Shown: positions 1 to 5,537 of the stretch, in pieces
How the letters are laid out: every line of letters begins with the position of its first letter
How positions within the stretch are numbered: position 1 is the first letter of the stretch
Assembly (NCBI GenBank): GCA_003511825.1
Contig: DOIU01000190.1
Location: 1-8,516 of the forward strand
Origin: Gammaproteobacteria bacterium
Lineage (GTDB): Bacteria > Pseudomonadota > Gammaproteobacteria > Granulosicoccales > Granulosicoccaceae
DNA: 8,516 nt
Direction: 5' to 3'
Translations under genes and position numbers: made by a program
Notes under the pieces: generated by a model
What the model was told of the DNA's origin: nothing
Database searches by the model: none
The model's input: only the letters and a program-made list of their open reading frames with translations

Positions 1-500
1 ACCACCCGCCAAGCCGCAAGTTTATCCGCATAACGCAGGCTGGCATGAGCGGGGCTGGTGGACGGCAAGCGTTGTAAGGTAATGGCACTTTGCGCGTTGG
101 ATAAGGTGGGTAACACATGGCGGCGAAAGCTTGTTTCGGCTTTGGCGCCATTAAAATAGACGGCGGTGATCCGTGTGTCCTCGGCGAGGAAGCGGGCGAA
201 ATCATTGGCGACAATGGAATCCTCAACGATGTCTGCGTCGAGGCTGCTGGGGCGCTCGCAGGCGGCGAGCACGTCCCATAAGGCCGCGCCAGCTGCACGT
301 AGCGACTGGCAGCGCTCAGCGTACTGCAAGTCTGGAGAAAAACCCAAGCACTGCCCGGCTATCCGCCAGAAGGCATTCTGTGGGTGGGCGTAGTACTGTT
401 GCTCTGTCAGCGATCGCTTGCCTGGCATGCTGCCGAGGATCAGTCGCGTGGCGTACGCGTCTGCGACGGGTGGAAAGCTGCGAATAATGCGGTCACTCAT
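1..500 (-). CDS. hypoxanthine (deoxyinosine)-DNA glycosylase, 3' end cut by window edge
   Basis: Predicted base-excision repair enzyme that removes hypoxanthine (deaminated adenine) from DNA, in the family 6 branch of the uracil-DNA glycosylase superfamily. Translating the - strand from the ATG at 500-498 gives 166 codons with no stop before the edge. The motif LILGSMPGKRSL (residues 20-31) is followed by QYYAHPQNAFWRI (35-47) and, near the C-terminus, by RLPSTSPAHA (144-153). These match what I recall as hallmarks of the family: a glycine-rich start of the active site, an HPxNAFW segment whose Asn (N42 here) probably corresponds to the reported catalytic Asn, and the STSPA loop. The family is usually about 160-175 aa, so only a few residues should be missing. 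The start codon overlaps the upstream kinase stop as ATGA, which implies translational coupling. Family assignment is from memory of motifs, not a search. Confidence 0.88.
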   Translation of the reverse strand, partial: MSDRIIRSFPPVADAYATRLILGSMPGKRSLTEQQYYAHPQNAFWRIAGQCLGFSPDLQYAERCQSLRAAGAALWDVLAACERPSSLDADIVEDSIVANDFARFLAEDTRITAVYFNGAKAETSFRRHVLPTLSNAQSAITLQRLPSTSPAHASLRYADKLAAWRV

Positions 501-1006
501 GGATGTTCTGCATCCACAAACACCATCTTCTGCGCTGCACGTTCTGCCGCGTCCGGCGCTTCCCAAAGGGCACTCGCCAGTTCAAAAACCTCGTCACTGA
601 CGTCCATCGCGTAGGTGCTGCCCTGCTCCAGATTACGGCACCGCACCCGGTCGTGACGCACAGAGATCGGTGCATCCAGCAGGCACACCTGGAGGGCGTG
701 CCCACTGCGCGCGACCCGTTCATAGAAGGCATAACGGCTGTCGCGCTGGATCAACCCCAACTCAAGAATCACAGGGTGACCGGTATCCAGCATCGCATTC
801 GCGACTTCCCAGATTTGCTCAATGCAACGTGCCTTGCGTGCGACATACCACGTCATCACGTCGGTGTCGGGGCGGTCGGGCCGGAACAAACGCGCCATCC
901 ATGCGTCCAGATTCAGGTGCGGCGCGGCGATCTCGCGCGACAGGTGTTGGGCAAACGTCGATTTACCCGCACCGACTGGCCCTTCTATCAAATACAAGCA
1001 TGTCAT
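497..1006 (-). CDS. P-loop AAA_33 / zeta-toxin-like ATP-binding protein
   Basis: A 169-aa cytosolic nucleotide-binding protein. The Walker A motif GPVGAGKST lies at residues 9-17, immediately after a beta strand (CLYLIE), as in small kinases. LNLDAWMARLFRPDRPD follows, typical of AAA_33 proteins, where the Asp may bind metal or substrate. The region RVRCRNLEQG towards the C-terminus resembles the arginine-rich lid of this group. The substrate is unknown; relatives include zeta-toxin and chloramphenicol-phosphotransferase-like kinases, but no toxin role is implied. I chose the ATG at 1006 because it places the first beta strand directly at the N-terminus and leaves a 13-nt gap after the upstream gene. 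A GTG at 1057 in the same frame would overlap that gene by 38 nt. Neither start has a clear ribosome-binding site. The stop overlaps the start of the DNA glycosylase, suggesting co-translation. Confidence 0.82.
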   Translation of the reverse strand: MTCLYLIEGPVGAGKSTFAQHLSREIAAPHLNLDAWMARLFRPDRPDTDVMTWYVARKARCIEQIWEVANAMLDTGHPVILELGLIQRDSRYAFYERVARSGHALQVCLLDAPISVRHDRVRCRNLEQGSTYAMDVSDEVFELASALWEAPDAAERAAQKMVFVDAEHP

Positions 1007-1019
1007 GCGTAGTGTCGCG

Positions 1020-1517
1020 CTAACCTGTCCAATACACCCGCTTGCTGAATTCCGCACGCAGCTGTTCCACCCACTGATCCGCTTCTTTCGCGGTGATCAC
1101 GCCGTTGCTCACCCCTTCGCTCACAAACGGGCGGAAGCTGTTGACCAAGGATTGAATCAGGTTCTCGGTGGGTAAGCCCAGGTGCTTGCAGACCCCGTCC
1201 AGGTTAAGGCCTGCGTCTTCCATCAAGACGTGCATCTCATCGTGGCTAATGCCCAGAAACGTCTCGAGTACGTTTTCAATGGGTGCATGCCCGCGGTGGA
1301 GGCCAAGACTGCCATTACCCCACGCGACCGCCACCAGGTCGGCGAGATCATCGGCTTCATCGACCTGACCATCAAAGGCTGACCACCGGCTGGCCGTGGC
1401 GGTGACATGCGTAATCACCTCGCCACTTGCGTCAGTCTTGATGGTCTCGGGAGACTGGGCGCACGCCTGAGCACTGGCGAGGCCGAGCAAAAGGAAGAGC
1501 AGCAGTGTCGATTTCAT
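1020..1517 (-). CDS. small exported protein of unknown function
   Basis: A 165-aa protein that I do not recognise. The N-terminus is a typical Sec signal peptide: MKS, then a leucine-rich stretch (LLLFLLLGLASA, residues 5-16), with likely cleavage after ACA (18-20) or ASA (14-16). Cys19 is not in a good lipobox, so a soluble periplasmic or secreted protein is more likely than a lipoprotein. The mature part is acidic in its first half (DEADDLADL). Its second half looks helical (HDEMHVLMEDAGLNLDGV and following) and ends in a short aromatic tail (RVYWTG). The ATG at 1517-1515 has a GGAG Shine-Dalgarno (1526-1523) five bases upstream, which supports the start. It is the first gene of the leftward kinase-glycosylase unit. 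Two cysteines remain, Cys19 (in the signal) and one in GVCKHLG. No catalytic motif is visible. Confidence 0.75.
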   Translation of the reverse strand: MKSTLLLFLLLGLASAQACAQSPETIKTDASGEVITHVTATASRWSAFDGQVDEADDLADLVAVAWGNGSLGLHRGHAPIENVLETFLGISHDEMHVLMEDAGLNLDGVCKHLGLPTENLIQSLVNSFRPFVSEGVSNGVITAKEADQWVEQLRAEFSKRVYWTG

Positions 1518-1561
1518 GGTATCTCCGGGACAGATGCCGTGTCATTCAGTCGGGTACGTCC

Positions 1562-1567
1562 ATCATA
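1562..1567 (-). promoter_or_regulatory. possible -10 element for the leftward exported-protein operon
   Basis: Read on the - strand, TATGAT lies at 1567-1562, about 45 bases upstream of the ATG at 1517. It matches the sigma-70 -10 consensus at 5 of 6 positions. No good TTGACA-like hexamer sits 16-18 bases upstream, so this is a weak call. Confidence 0.25.
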
Positions 1568-1655
1568 CCTCAGAATGCCAGCACGCCGCCTCACCGAGGG
1601 CGATACGGTGGCGACTCGGTTTTTAAGCCAATAACTGAAACCTAAGCAACTAGAC

Positions 1656-2723
1656 CTATCGTATCCAATTCATATGGAAACCCGCTTCCACGTCTTCGTT
1701 GGTGATCTTCGGCTCACCTCCCGCGTATTCCACCAAGTAAGCTTTTCTGGCATTTTCATTCTTGTGAAGCGGGATGACGTAGGTGCCGCCTCCCCTGCGG
1801 GGCACGGTAAACCACTCGAGTATATCCGCGGGATCAAAATCATTGCGCCCCATGCTCACGGGCGCCCAGTAATCCGGTATTGCAGGCGCCCAATAGGCCT
1901 CGTATGACACCTTTTTCTTGGCAAGGTAAGGATCCAAACTCAGACGCTTTGCCTGCTCTGGCTCCAGGCGCTGATTGTCGTCGGCCCAGGCTTGCTCAGC
2001 TTCATTGAGGTCACGAAAATAGGCTTGTACGATTGCAATACTCTCTGCACTCGTCGGGCTGCTTTCCTCTTTTGTTTGCCAAAAAGCGTCGTCTGAGATG
2101 CGATCTCCGTTGTCATTAAAAAGACGAAAATCGGTTAAAGCGACAAAATCTCTTTTGGGCGCTTCGTATACCCGTTGGAACACCCCTTGAATAGGTTTTG
2201 CATCGTAGGCCAGATACGCGACACGTTTGAGATCGGGAAGGTTGATATCGGCAATAGGGCGGATAAGCTCCGCCACATTGTGGCGCTGGCCATAGGTTCG
2301 AAGAGCATCGGCTATTCCCGCCTCAGTATCAGATGCGTTACTGGTCGGGTTGGCGATTGAAAAAACTTTGGATTTTTCATCGAAGTGAGCGAAGACCTCA
2401 TACGTCGCCCGCACCTCAAAGCCATCGGCGAAGGCTAATACAATCTCGCTTGCGTCTTCATCAGCAGTCCATCGGGTTTCTTGCCCACATCCAAAGTGCT
2501 GCATATTGTGCACATGCTTTTTGATATGGGTGCTTTCGCACGCTGCCAACAACGCCTGGTAATCGTCATCTTGTGTTAATGGGGTATAGGTCGGTGGCTC
2601 GTACGTCTTTAGGGGTGGCGCTTGATCGATCGGATAGGACTCTACCCGGTCAACTTCAATGGGCGGTACGTCTTCCCTGTTTTGGCGCCTTAAGAGCGCC
2701 TCTAAAATTATCAGAAATTCCAC
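1656..2723 (-). CDS. hypothetical protein, 355 aa, second gene of a two-gene unit
   Basis: I cannot name a family with confidence. The predicted protein is soluble and acidic, with no signal peptide or membrane segment, although residues 3-11 (FLIILEALL) form a short hydrophobic start. Residues about 18-50 are proline-rich and probably flexible. A middle segment (FADGFEVRATYEVFAHFDE, then SKVFSIANPTSNASDTEAG) resembles the strand-turn-strand pattern of DUF6882-type proteins, but only weakly. The C-terminal third is rich in Trp, Tyr and Pro (YWAPAIPDYWAPVSMG) and ends in GFHMNWIR. The start is a GTG at 2723-2721, supported by AAAGGAA eight bases upstream. It follows the 181-aa gene by 21 nt, so the two are probably co-transcribed. 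Base composition is visibly lower in GC than in the pqq genes: the 60 bases from 2341 are 45% GC, against 62% for those from 5761. Confidence 0.72.
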   Translation of the reverse strand: MEFLIILEALLRRQNREDVPPIEVDRVESYPIDQAPPLKTYEPPTYTPLTQDDDYQALLAACESTHIKKHVHNMQHFGCGQETRWTADEDASEIVLAFADGFEVRATYEVFAHFDEKSKVFSIANPTSNASDTEAGIADALRTYGQRHNVAELIRPIADINLPDLKRVAYLAYDAKPIQGVFQRVYEAPKRDFVALTDFRLFNDNGDRISDDAFWQTKEESSPTSAESIAIVQAYFRDLNEAEQAWADDNQRLEPEQAKRLSLDPYLAKKKVSYEAYWAPAIPDYWAPVSMGRNDFDPADILEWFTVPRRGGGTYVIPLHKNENARKAYLVEYAGGEPKITNEDVEAGFHMNWIR

Positions 2724-2730
2724 GTATTTT

Positions 2731-2737
2731 TTCCTTT
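2731..2737 (-). promoter_or_regulatory. ribosome-binding site that fixes the GTG start of the 355-aa gene
   Basis: On the - strand AAAGGAA reads from 2737 to 2731, with eight bases before the GTG at 2723. This is the strongest Shine-Dalgarno near the 5' end of this frame and is why the GTG is preferred over later ATG codons. Confidence 0.6.
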
Positions 2738-2744
2738 CACTGGT

Positions 2745-3290
2745 TTAGATCGAAACCGCTTCTCTCCACACAAGCGGTTGCCCGTCCACCTTGGGTTCAT
2801 CATGACGAAACAGCGTAACACCCTTGGCAATCTCAATGGGCACGTCCCACAAGTAGGCGACATCATAAGTGTTTTCTTCGCCCGGATATTGACGTGCATA
2901 TGCATTTTCTATAACCGCACGTGCATTATCGGGTAGCGTCCCACCCACCTCAACGACGTCGCTCCATTGCGCTTTTACCGGGTAAAACAAAGACCAGAGC
3001 TGTCGCCCCGTTTCATCGTAGGCCGCGGCGAATGAGGTCATTGTACTTTCACTGGCAGACACCATCACCGAAGGTGTTGAACCGCTCTGCTGCAAAAACT
3101 GGCGATGTGCCGGTTCTGCTTGGTCTGCGTGATTGAAATAAAACACCCCCCATCCATTGGGTGTTTCACAGACAGAAATAGGGAATTCTGGCACCGTGTT
3201 TTCTCCCTCTCTCAAAGAGAGCCCCATCCATGATGCGGCCTCGTGTATCGGCAGATCTTGAGCGCCAATCCAACGGATGTTGAATCCCAT
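2745..3290 (-). CDS. hypothetical protein, 181 aa, first gene of a two-gene unit
   Basis: A small cytosolic-looking protein without signal peptide, membrane segment or recognised catalytic motif. It begins MGFNIRWIG, has a central segment with STMTSFAAAYDETGRQLWSL, and ends with a conserved-looking stretch, AYLWDVPIEIAKGVTLFRHD (residues about 145-164). From memory, short proteins of this shape (FNIRWIG start, DVPxELA...FRHD end) occur as uncharacterised proteins in gammaproteobacteria such as xanthomonads and pseudomonads, but I know of no assigned function. The ATG at 3290-3288 is preceded by AGAGGG with an eight-base spacer. The stop is 21 nt from the start of the 355-aa gene. The pair could be a polymorphic-toxin immunity or similar accessory unit, but no toxin gene is visible in the window, so this is only a suggestion. 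Confidence 0.75.
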   Translation of the reverse strand: MGFNIRWIGAQDLPIHEAASWMGLSLREGENTVPEFPISVCETPNGWGVFYFNHADQAEPAHRQFLQQSGSTPSVMVSASESTMTSFAAAYDETGRQLWSLFYPVKAQWSDVVEVGGTLPDNARAVIENAYARQYPGEENTYDVAYLWDVPIEIAKGVTLFRHDEPKVDGQPLVWREAVSI

Positions 3291-3348
3291 CGTGTATACC
3301 CTCTAAAATCGACGCGTCAGTGTAACGGTAAAAATGGCTGTTTGCGAC

Positions 3349-3377
3349 ATCATGTGCAACGCTAATAACGGATTCAA
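3349..3377 (-). promoter_or_regulatory. candidate sigma-70 promoter for the 181/355-aa gene pair
   Basis: On the - strand TTGAAT (3377-3372) and CATGAT (3354-3349) are separated by 17 bases. They lie about 60 bases upstream of the ATG at 3290. Each hexamer matches consensus at 4 of 6 positions with ideal spacing, in an AT-rich stretch between divergent genes. This is pattern matching only. Confidence 0.35.
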
Positions 3378-3472
3378 AATGTATCATTGTATTCGGCTGA
3401 CAAACCTGTTTCTTTGGTGACAGGCCCAACGATTCTTTGAACGCGAATGACCGCACTTGGCAATCCACCGCA

Positions 3473-3477
3473 TGAGG
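3473..3477 (+). promoter_or_regulatory. ribosome-binding site that decides the start of the glyoxalase-like gene
   Basis: TGAGG lies eight bases upstream of the ATG at 3486. The earlier in-frame ATG at 3447 has no comparable site and would add 13 residues outside the conserved domain. Confidence 0.5.
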
Positions 3478-3485
3478 CCCAACCG

Positions 3486-4124
3486 ATGCCCAAATCCCTA
3501 CCCCCGCCCCTGACACTTGATCACCTGGTCGTCGCCGCGCACTCCCTGGAGGCAGGGGTCGCGCATGTGCGCGACGCGCTCAACATCGATATGCCTATGG
3601 GCGGCCAGCATCCGCGCATGGGCACGCACAATGCCCTGATGTCACTCGGGCCGGACCTGTTTCTTGAAGTCATCGCCATTGACCCGAATGCCAAGCCCTC
3701 GCAGCGCCCGCGTTGGTTTGATCTGGACCGCTTTACCGGCGAACCGCGCCTCTACACCTGGGTCGTCGGCACACCCGATATCCACGCCAGCCTCACCGCC
3801 TGCGGTCACCCCGACAGTGGCCAGGCAATTGAGATGACGCGCGGCGACCTCGCCTGGCTGATCAGCGTGGCTGACAATGGCGCCTTGCCCCTAGACGGGG
3901 CCTTCCCGATTTTTATCCAGTGGCCCACCGGCCCGCTGCCCGCCGCCTCGATGACACAACGCGGATGCGCGCTGGTGTCCGTGGACATCACCCACCCGAA
4001 CAGCCATGAGATTGTCTCGCGGCTGGACAGGTCGTTGAATGATGTGCGGGTGCGCCTCCATGAGGGTGCCTTGGGGTTTGAAGCGGTGTTTGATACGCCT
4101 TCGGGGAGACGGGTATTGCGTTAA
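3486..4124 (+). CDS. glyoxalase-like (VOC superfamily) protein
   Basis: A 212-aa predicted cytosolic protein of the vicinal oxygen chelate superfamily, closest in pattern to the Glyoxalase_3 (glyoxalase-like) domain. The N-terminal strand LTLDHLVVAAHSLEAG (residues 9-24) carries the His (H13) that usually binds metal. The first module ends with GTHNALMSLGPDLFLEVIAI (46-65), where E61 would be the second metal-side residue. The second half (LAWLISVADN, then FPIFIQWPTG) is consistent with the second half of the domain. The substrate is unknown and the family should not be read as a true lactoylglutathione lyase. I prefer the ATG at 3486 over 3447 because it has a Shine-Dalgarno and matches the usual distance to the first strand. 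It diverges from the hypothetical pair on its left and stands alone before the pqq operon. Confidence 0.8.
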   Translation: MPKSLPPPLTLDHLVVAAHSLEAGVAHVRDALNIDMPMGGQHPRMGTHNALMSLGPDLFLEVIAIDPNAKPSQRPRWFDLDRFTGEPRLYTWVVGTPDIHASLTACGHPDSGQAIEMTRGDLAWLISVADNGALPLDGAFPIFIQWPTGPLPAASMTQRGCALVSVDITHPNSHEIVSRLDRSLNDVRVRLHEGALGFEAVFDTPSGRRVLR

Positions 4125-4151
4125 CGGTCAGACCAAAACCTGACGGACACA

Positions 4152-4172
4152 GCCTATCCGCACTGGATAGGC
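4152..4172. repeat. perfect inverted repeat, 8-bp arms and 5-base spacer
   Basis: GCCTATCC (4152-4159) and GGATAGGC (4165-4172) are exact reverse complements around the spacer GCACT. The repeat lies 27 bases after the glyoxalase-like stop and about 275 bases before pqqA. No T run follows on either strand, so a Rho-independent terminator is unlikely. A dimeric regulator site, or an RNA hairpin at the end of the upstream transcript, are the alternatives. Confidence 0.6.
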
Positions 4173-4429
4173 AACACCGACGCCATACTGCACTGCAACA
4201 AAACAGCTCGCCGGCTTTAAATCCAGCCGCACGCCTCCCCCACGACGCCCCGAACACCACGACCAACGTGCGCCGATCTAGACTCTCTGTGCCGACGCGA
4301 CTCGGCAGATTTTAGACGGCTCGTAGATCTAAAACACGATCAGTGTCCTTCCAAAGTCGTATACAGCTGGAGGGTAGCTATTGCATAAGATACAAGCGCC
4401 AAACACCCGTTGGCATTCCATCCCTAACG

Positions 4430-4435
4430 AGAGGA
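4430..4435 (+). promoter_or_regulatory. ribosome-binding site of pqqA
   Basis: AGAGGA precedes the ATG at 4446 by ten bases. It is the best Shine-Dalgarno in the pqq operon, in line with the need for abundant precursor peptide. Confidence 0.6.
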
Positions 4436-4445
4436 AAACAAATCT

Positions 4446-4517
4446 ATGTGGACGAAACCAGCCTATAAAGAATTGCGTCTCGGTTTTGAAATCAATATGT
4501 ATTTCTCCAACCGCTAG
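4446..4517 (+). CDS. pqqA: PQQ precursor peptide PqqA (23 aa)
   Basis: Ribosomally made precursor of pyrroloquinoline quinone; its conserved Glu and Tyr supply all carbon and nitrogen of the cofactor. The peptide starts MWTKPAYKELRLGF and continues EINMYFSNR. Glu15 and Tyr19 are spaced E-x3-Y, exactly as in known PqqA proteins. The length of 23 aa equals that of Klebsiella PqqA, and the MW-KPA start, the LRLGFE core and the SNR end are family hallmarks. PqqD binds the peptide and presents it to PqqE, which forms the Glu-Tyr carbon-carbon bond. The gene is followed by a strong hairpin before pqqB, an arrangement known from other pqq operons to favour pqqA transcript over the downstream genes. 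The start is fixed by the Shine-Dalgarno at 4430-4435. The gene is short enough to be missed by automatic gene finding. Confidence 0.97.
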   Translation: MWTKPAYKELRLGFEINMYFSNR

Positions 4518-4524
4518 TGCGCCG

Positions 4525-4556
4525 GCCACCCGCATCACAGACAGCATGCGGGTGGC
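4525..4556 (+). terminator. pqqA-pqqB intergenic hairpin (attenuator or RNA stabiliser)
   Basis: GCCACCCGCAT (4525-4535) pairs perfectly with ATGCGGGTGGC (4546-4556): an 11-bp GC-rich stem with a 10-base loop, starting seven bases after the pqqA stop. It is followed only by TCTTGC, so it lacks a proper U tract and should not terminate fully. Hairpins at this position are reported in other pqq operons, where pqqA mRNA exceeds that of the distal genes. Partial termination or protection of a processed pqqA 3' end would both fit. Confidence 0.75.
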
Positions 4557-4580
4557 TCTTGCATCGGGTGAGATCTGCCC

Positions 4581-4601
4581 CGTCGGACGCTAAGGCCGAC
4601 G
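4581..4601 (+). promoter_or_regulatory. small hairpin directly before the pqqB start
   Basis: CGTCGG (4581-4586) and CCGACG (4596-4601) form a 6-bp stem with a 9-base loop, ending ten bases before the pqqB ATG. It abuts the only weak Shine-Dalgarno candidate (GCAGAG, 4601-4606), so it might affect pqqB translation. A stem this short in GC-rich DNA may be chance. Confidence 0.35.
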
Positions 4602-4611
4602 CAGAGCGTTT

Positions 4612-5535
4612 ATGAAGATACACGTCCTTGGATCAGCAGCCGGCGGCGGTTTCCCGCAATGGAATTGCAACTGCAACAACTGCAGAGGCTACCGCGAAGG
4701 CACCGTTAACGCCAAAGCGCGCACGCAATCGTCCATCGCCATCAGCCATGGTGACAGCGACTGGATTTTGTTCAATGCATCGCCAGACATTCGCGCTCAA
4801 CTGGCAGGCTTTGCGCCGATGCAGCCGGCACGGCAAATCCGCGACACCGGTATCGCGTCCGTGGTTCTGATGGACAGCCAGATTGACCACTGCACCGGTT
4901 TACTGATGCTGCGCGAAGGTTGCCCCTTTGACGTGTGGTGTACGCCAATGGTCCATGAGGACCTCTGTACTGGCTTCCCGATTTTTAACATGCTGACGCA
5001 CTGGAACGGCGGCCTGAACTGGCGTCCCATTGAGGTTGCTGAAGGTGCCGAAAACCGCTTCGCCATTGAGAAAGTCCCTGGCATCACCCTAACAGCCATC
5101 CCACTGCGCAGCAGCGCCCCGCCCTATTCGCCTCACCGCAATGATCCTCACATCGGCGACAACATCGGTATCTACGTCGTCGACGAAACGCGCGGCACGT
5201 CGCTGTTTTATGCGCCAGGTCTCGGTGACATCGAACCCCACCTGCGGCCCTATATGGAAAAAGCAGACTGCCTACTGGTGGACGGTACCTTGTGGCGCGA
5301 CGACGAAATGATGACCGCCGGCGTCGGCACTAAGACTGGTCAGGAGATGGGGCATCTCGCCCAGTCTGGCCCCGGCGGCATGATCGACTACCTCGACACA
5401 CTCTCCGGACCGCGGAAAGTGCTCATTCACATCAACAATACCAATCCCATACTCGATGAAGATTCCGCCGAGCGTGCCGAACTGGCGGAGCATGGCATCG
5501 AGGTCGCTTGGGATGGCATGAGTATCGAGTTATAG
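4612..5535 (+). CDS. pqqB: PQQ biosynthesis protein PqqB
   Basis: A 307-aa cytosolic protein with the metallo-beta-lactamase fold. In current models PqqB is an iron-dependent hydroxylase that oxidises the tyrosine ring of the cross-linked Glu-Tyr intermediate; an older proposal was PQQ transport. The N-terminus MKIHVLGSAAGGGFPQWNC (residues 1-19) is diagnostic, followed by further cysteines giving C19, C21 and C24, the conserved zinc-site CNCxxC. The fold's metal-site motif appears as MDSQIDHCTGLL (87-98) with D88, D92 and H93. Later conserved segments are FYAPGLGDIEP, LLVDGTLWRDDEM and VLIHINNTNPIL. Length matches the family (about 300-310 aa). The gene begins 94 bases after pqqA, past the hairpin, and its start has only a weak ribosome-binding site. 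It is the first of the tightly packed pqqBCDE-peptidase series. Confidence 0.97.
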   Translation: MKIHVLGSAAGGGFPQWNCNCNNCRGYREGTVNAKARTQSSIAISHGDSDWILFNASPDIRAQLAGFAPMQPARQIRDTGIASVVLMDSQIDHCTGLLMLREGCPFDVWCTPMVHEDLCTGFPIFNMLTHWNGGLNWRPIEVAEGAENRFAIEKVPGITLTAIPLRSSAPPYSPHRNDPHIGDNIGIYVVDETRGTSLFYAPGLGDIEPHLRPYMEKADCLLVDGTLWRDDEMMTAGVGTKTGQEMGHLAQSGPGGMIDYLDTLSGPRKVLIHINNTNPILDEDSAERAELAEHGIEVAWDGMSIEL

Positions 5536-5537
5536 CC

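Larger units (their letters stand above)
4125..4445. other. intergenic region upstream of pqqA, probable pqq control region
   Basis: This stretch holds no credible gene; the open frames crossing it lack family features and good ribosome sites. It holds a perfect 8-bp inverted repeat at 4152-4172 and a 6-bp stem TGCCGA/TCGGCA at 4290-4307 followed by GATTTTA, which could be a weak terminator. The last 130 bases before pqqA are AT-richer. A promoter for the pqq operon should lie here, with TATACA (4360-4365) and TAAGAT (4386-4391) as possible -10 elements. Neither has a convincing -35, so I do not call one. Confidence 0.5.

Noticed and set aside
503..1012. + strand open frame (169 codons) opposite the P-loop kinase
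   Set aside because: The - strand carries a clear Walker A motif in this interval; the + strand translation is Cys/His/Arg-rich and resembles no family.
1593..1624. Terminator-like ACCGAG/CTCGGT stem followed by TTTT on the + strand
   Set aside because: The loop is 16 bases and the stem only 6 bp, and there is no + strand gene upstream to terminate. It does not work on the - strand, where the genes lie, because no T run follows there.
1656..3290. A toxin-antitoxin or toxin-immunity pair in the hypothetical two-gene unit
   Set aside because: No toxin-fold motif, nuclease residues, DNA-binding antitoxin domain or secretion marker can be seen in either protein. Size and adjacency alone are not enough.
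3166..3516. - strand open frame (116 codons) overlapping the start of the 181-aa gene and the glyoxalase-like gene
   Set aside because: It crosses the divergent promoter region, overlaps better-supported genes on both sides and has no ribosome-binding site of note.
3988..4266. - strand open frame (92 codons) over the end of the glyoxalase-like gene and the intergenic region
   Set aside because: Composition is like a random antisense frame and it overlaps the conserved 3' end of the VOC protein.
4368..4385. Possible sigma-54 promoter (TGG...TTGC) upstream of pqqA
   Set aside because: The GG and GC dinucleotides are 12 bases apart instead of the required 10, and the flanking consensus is poor.
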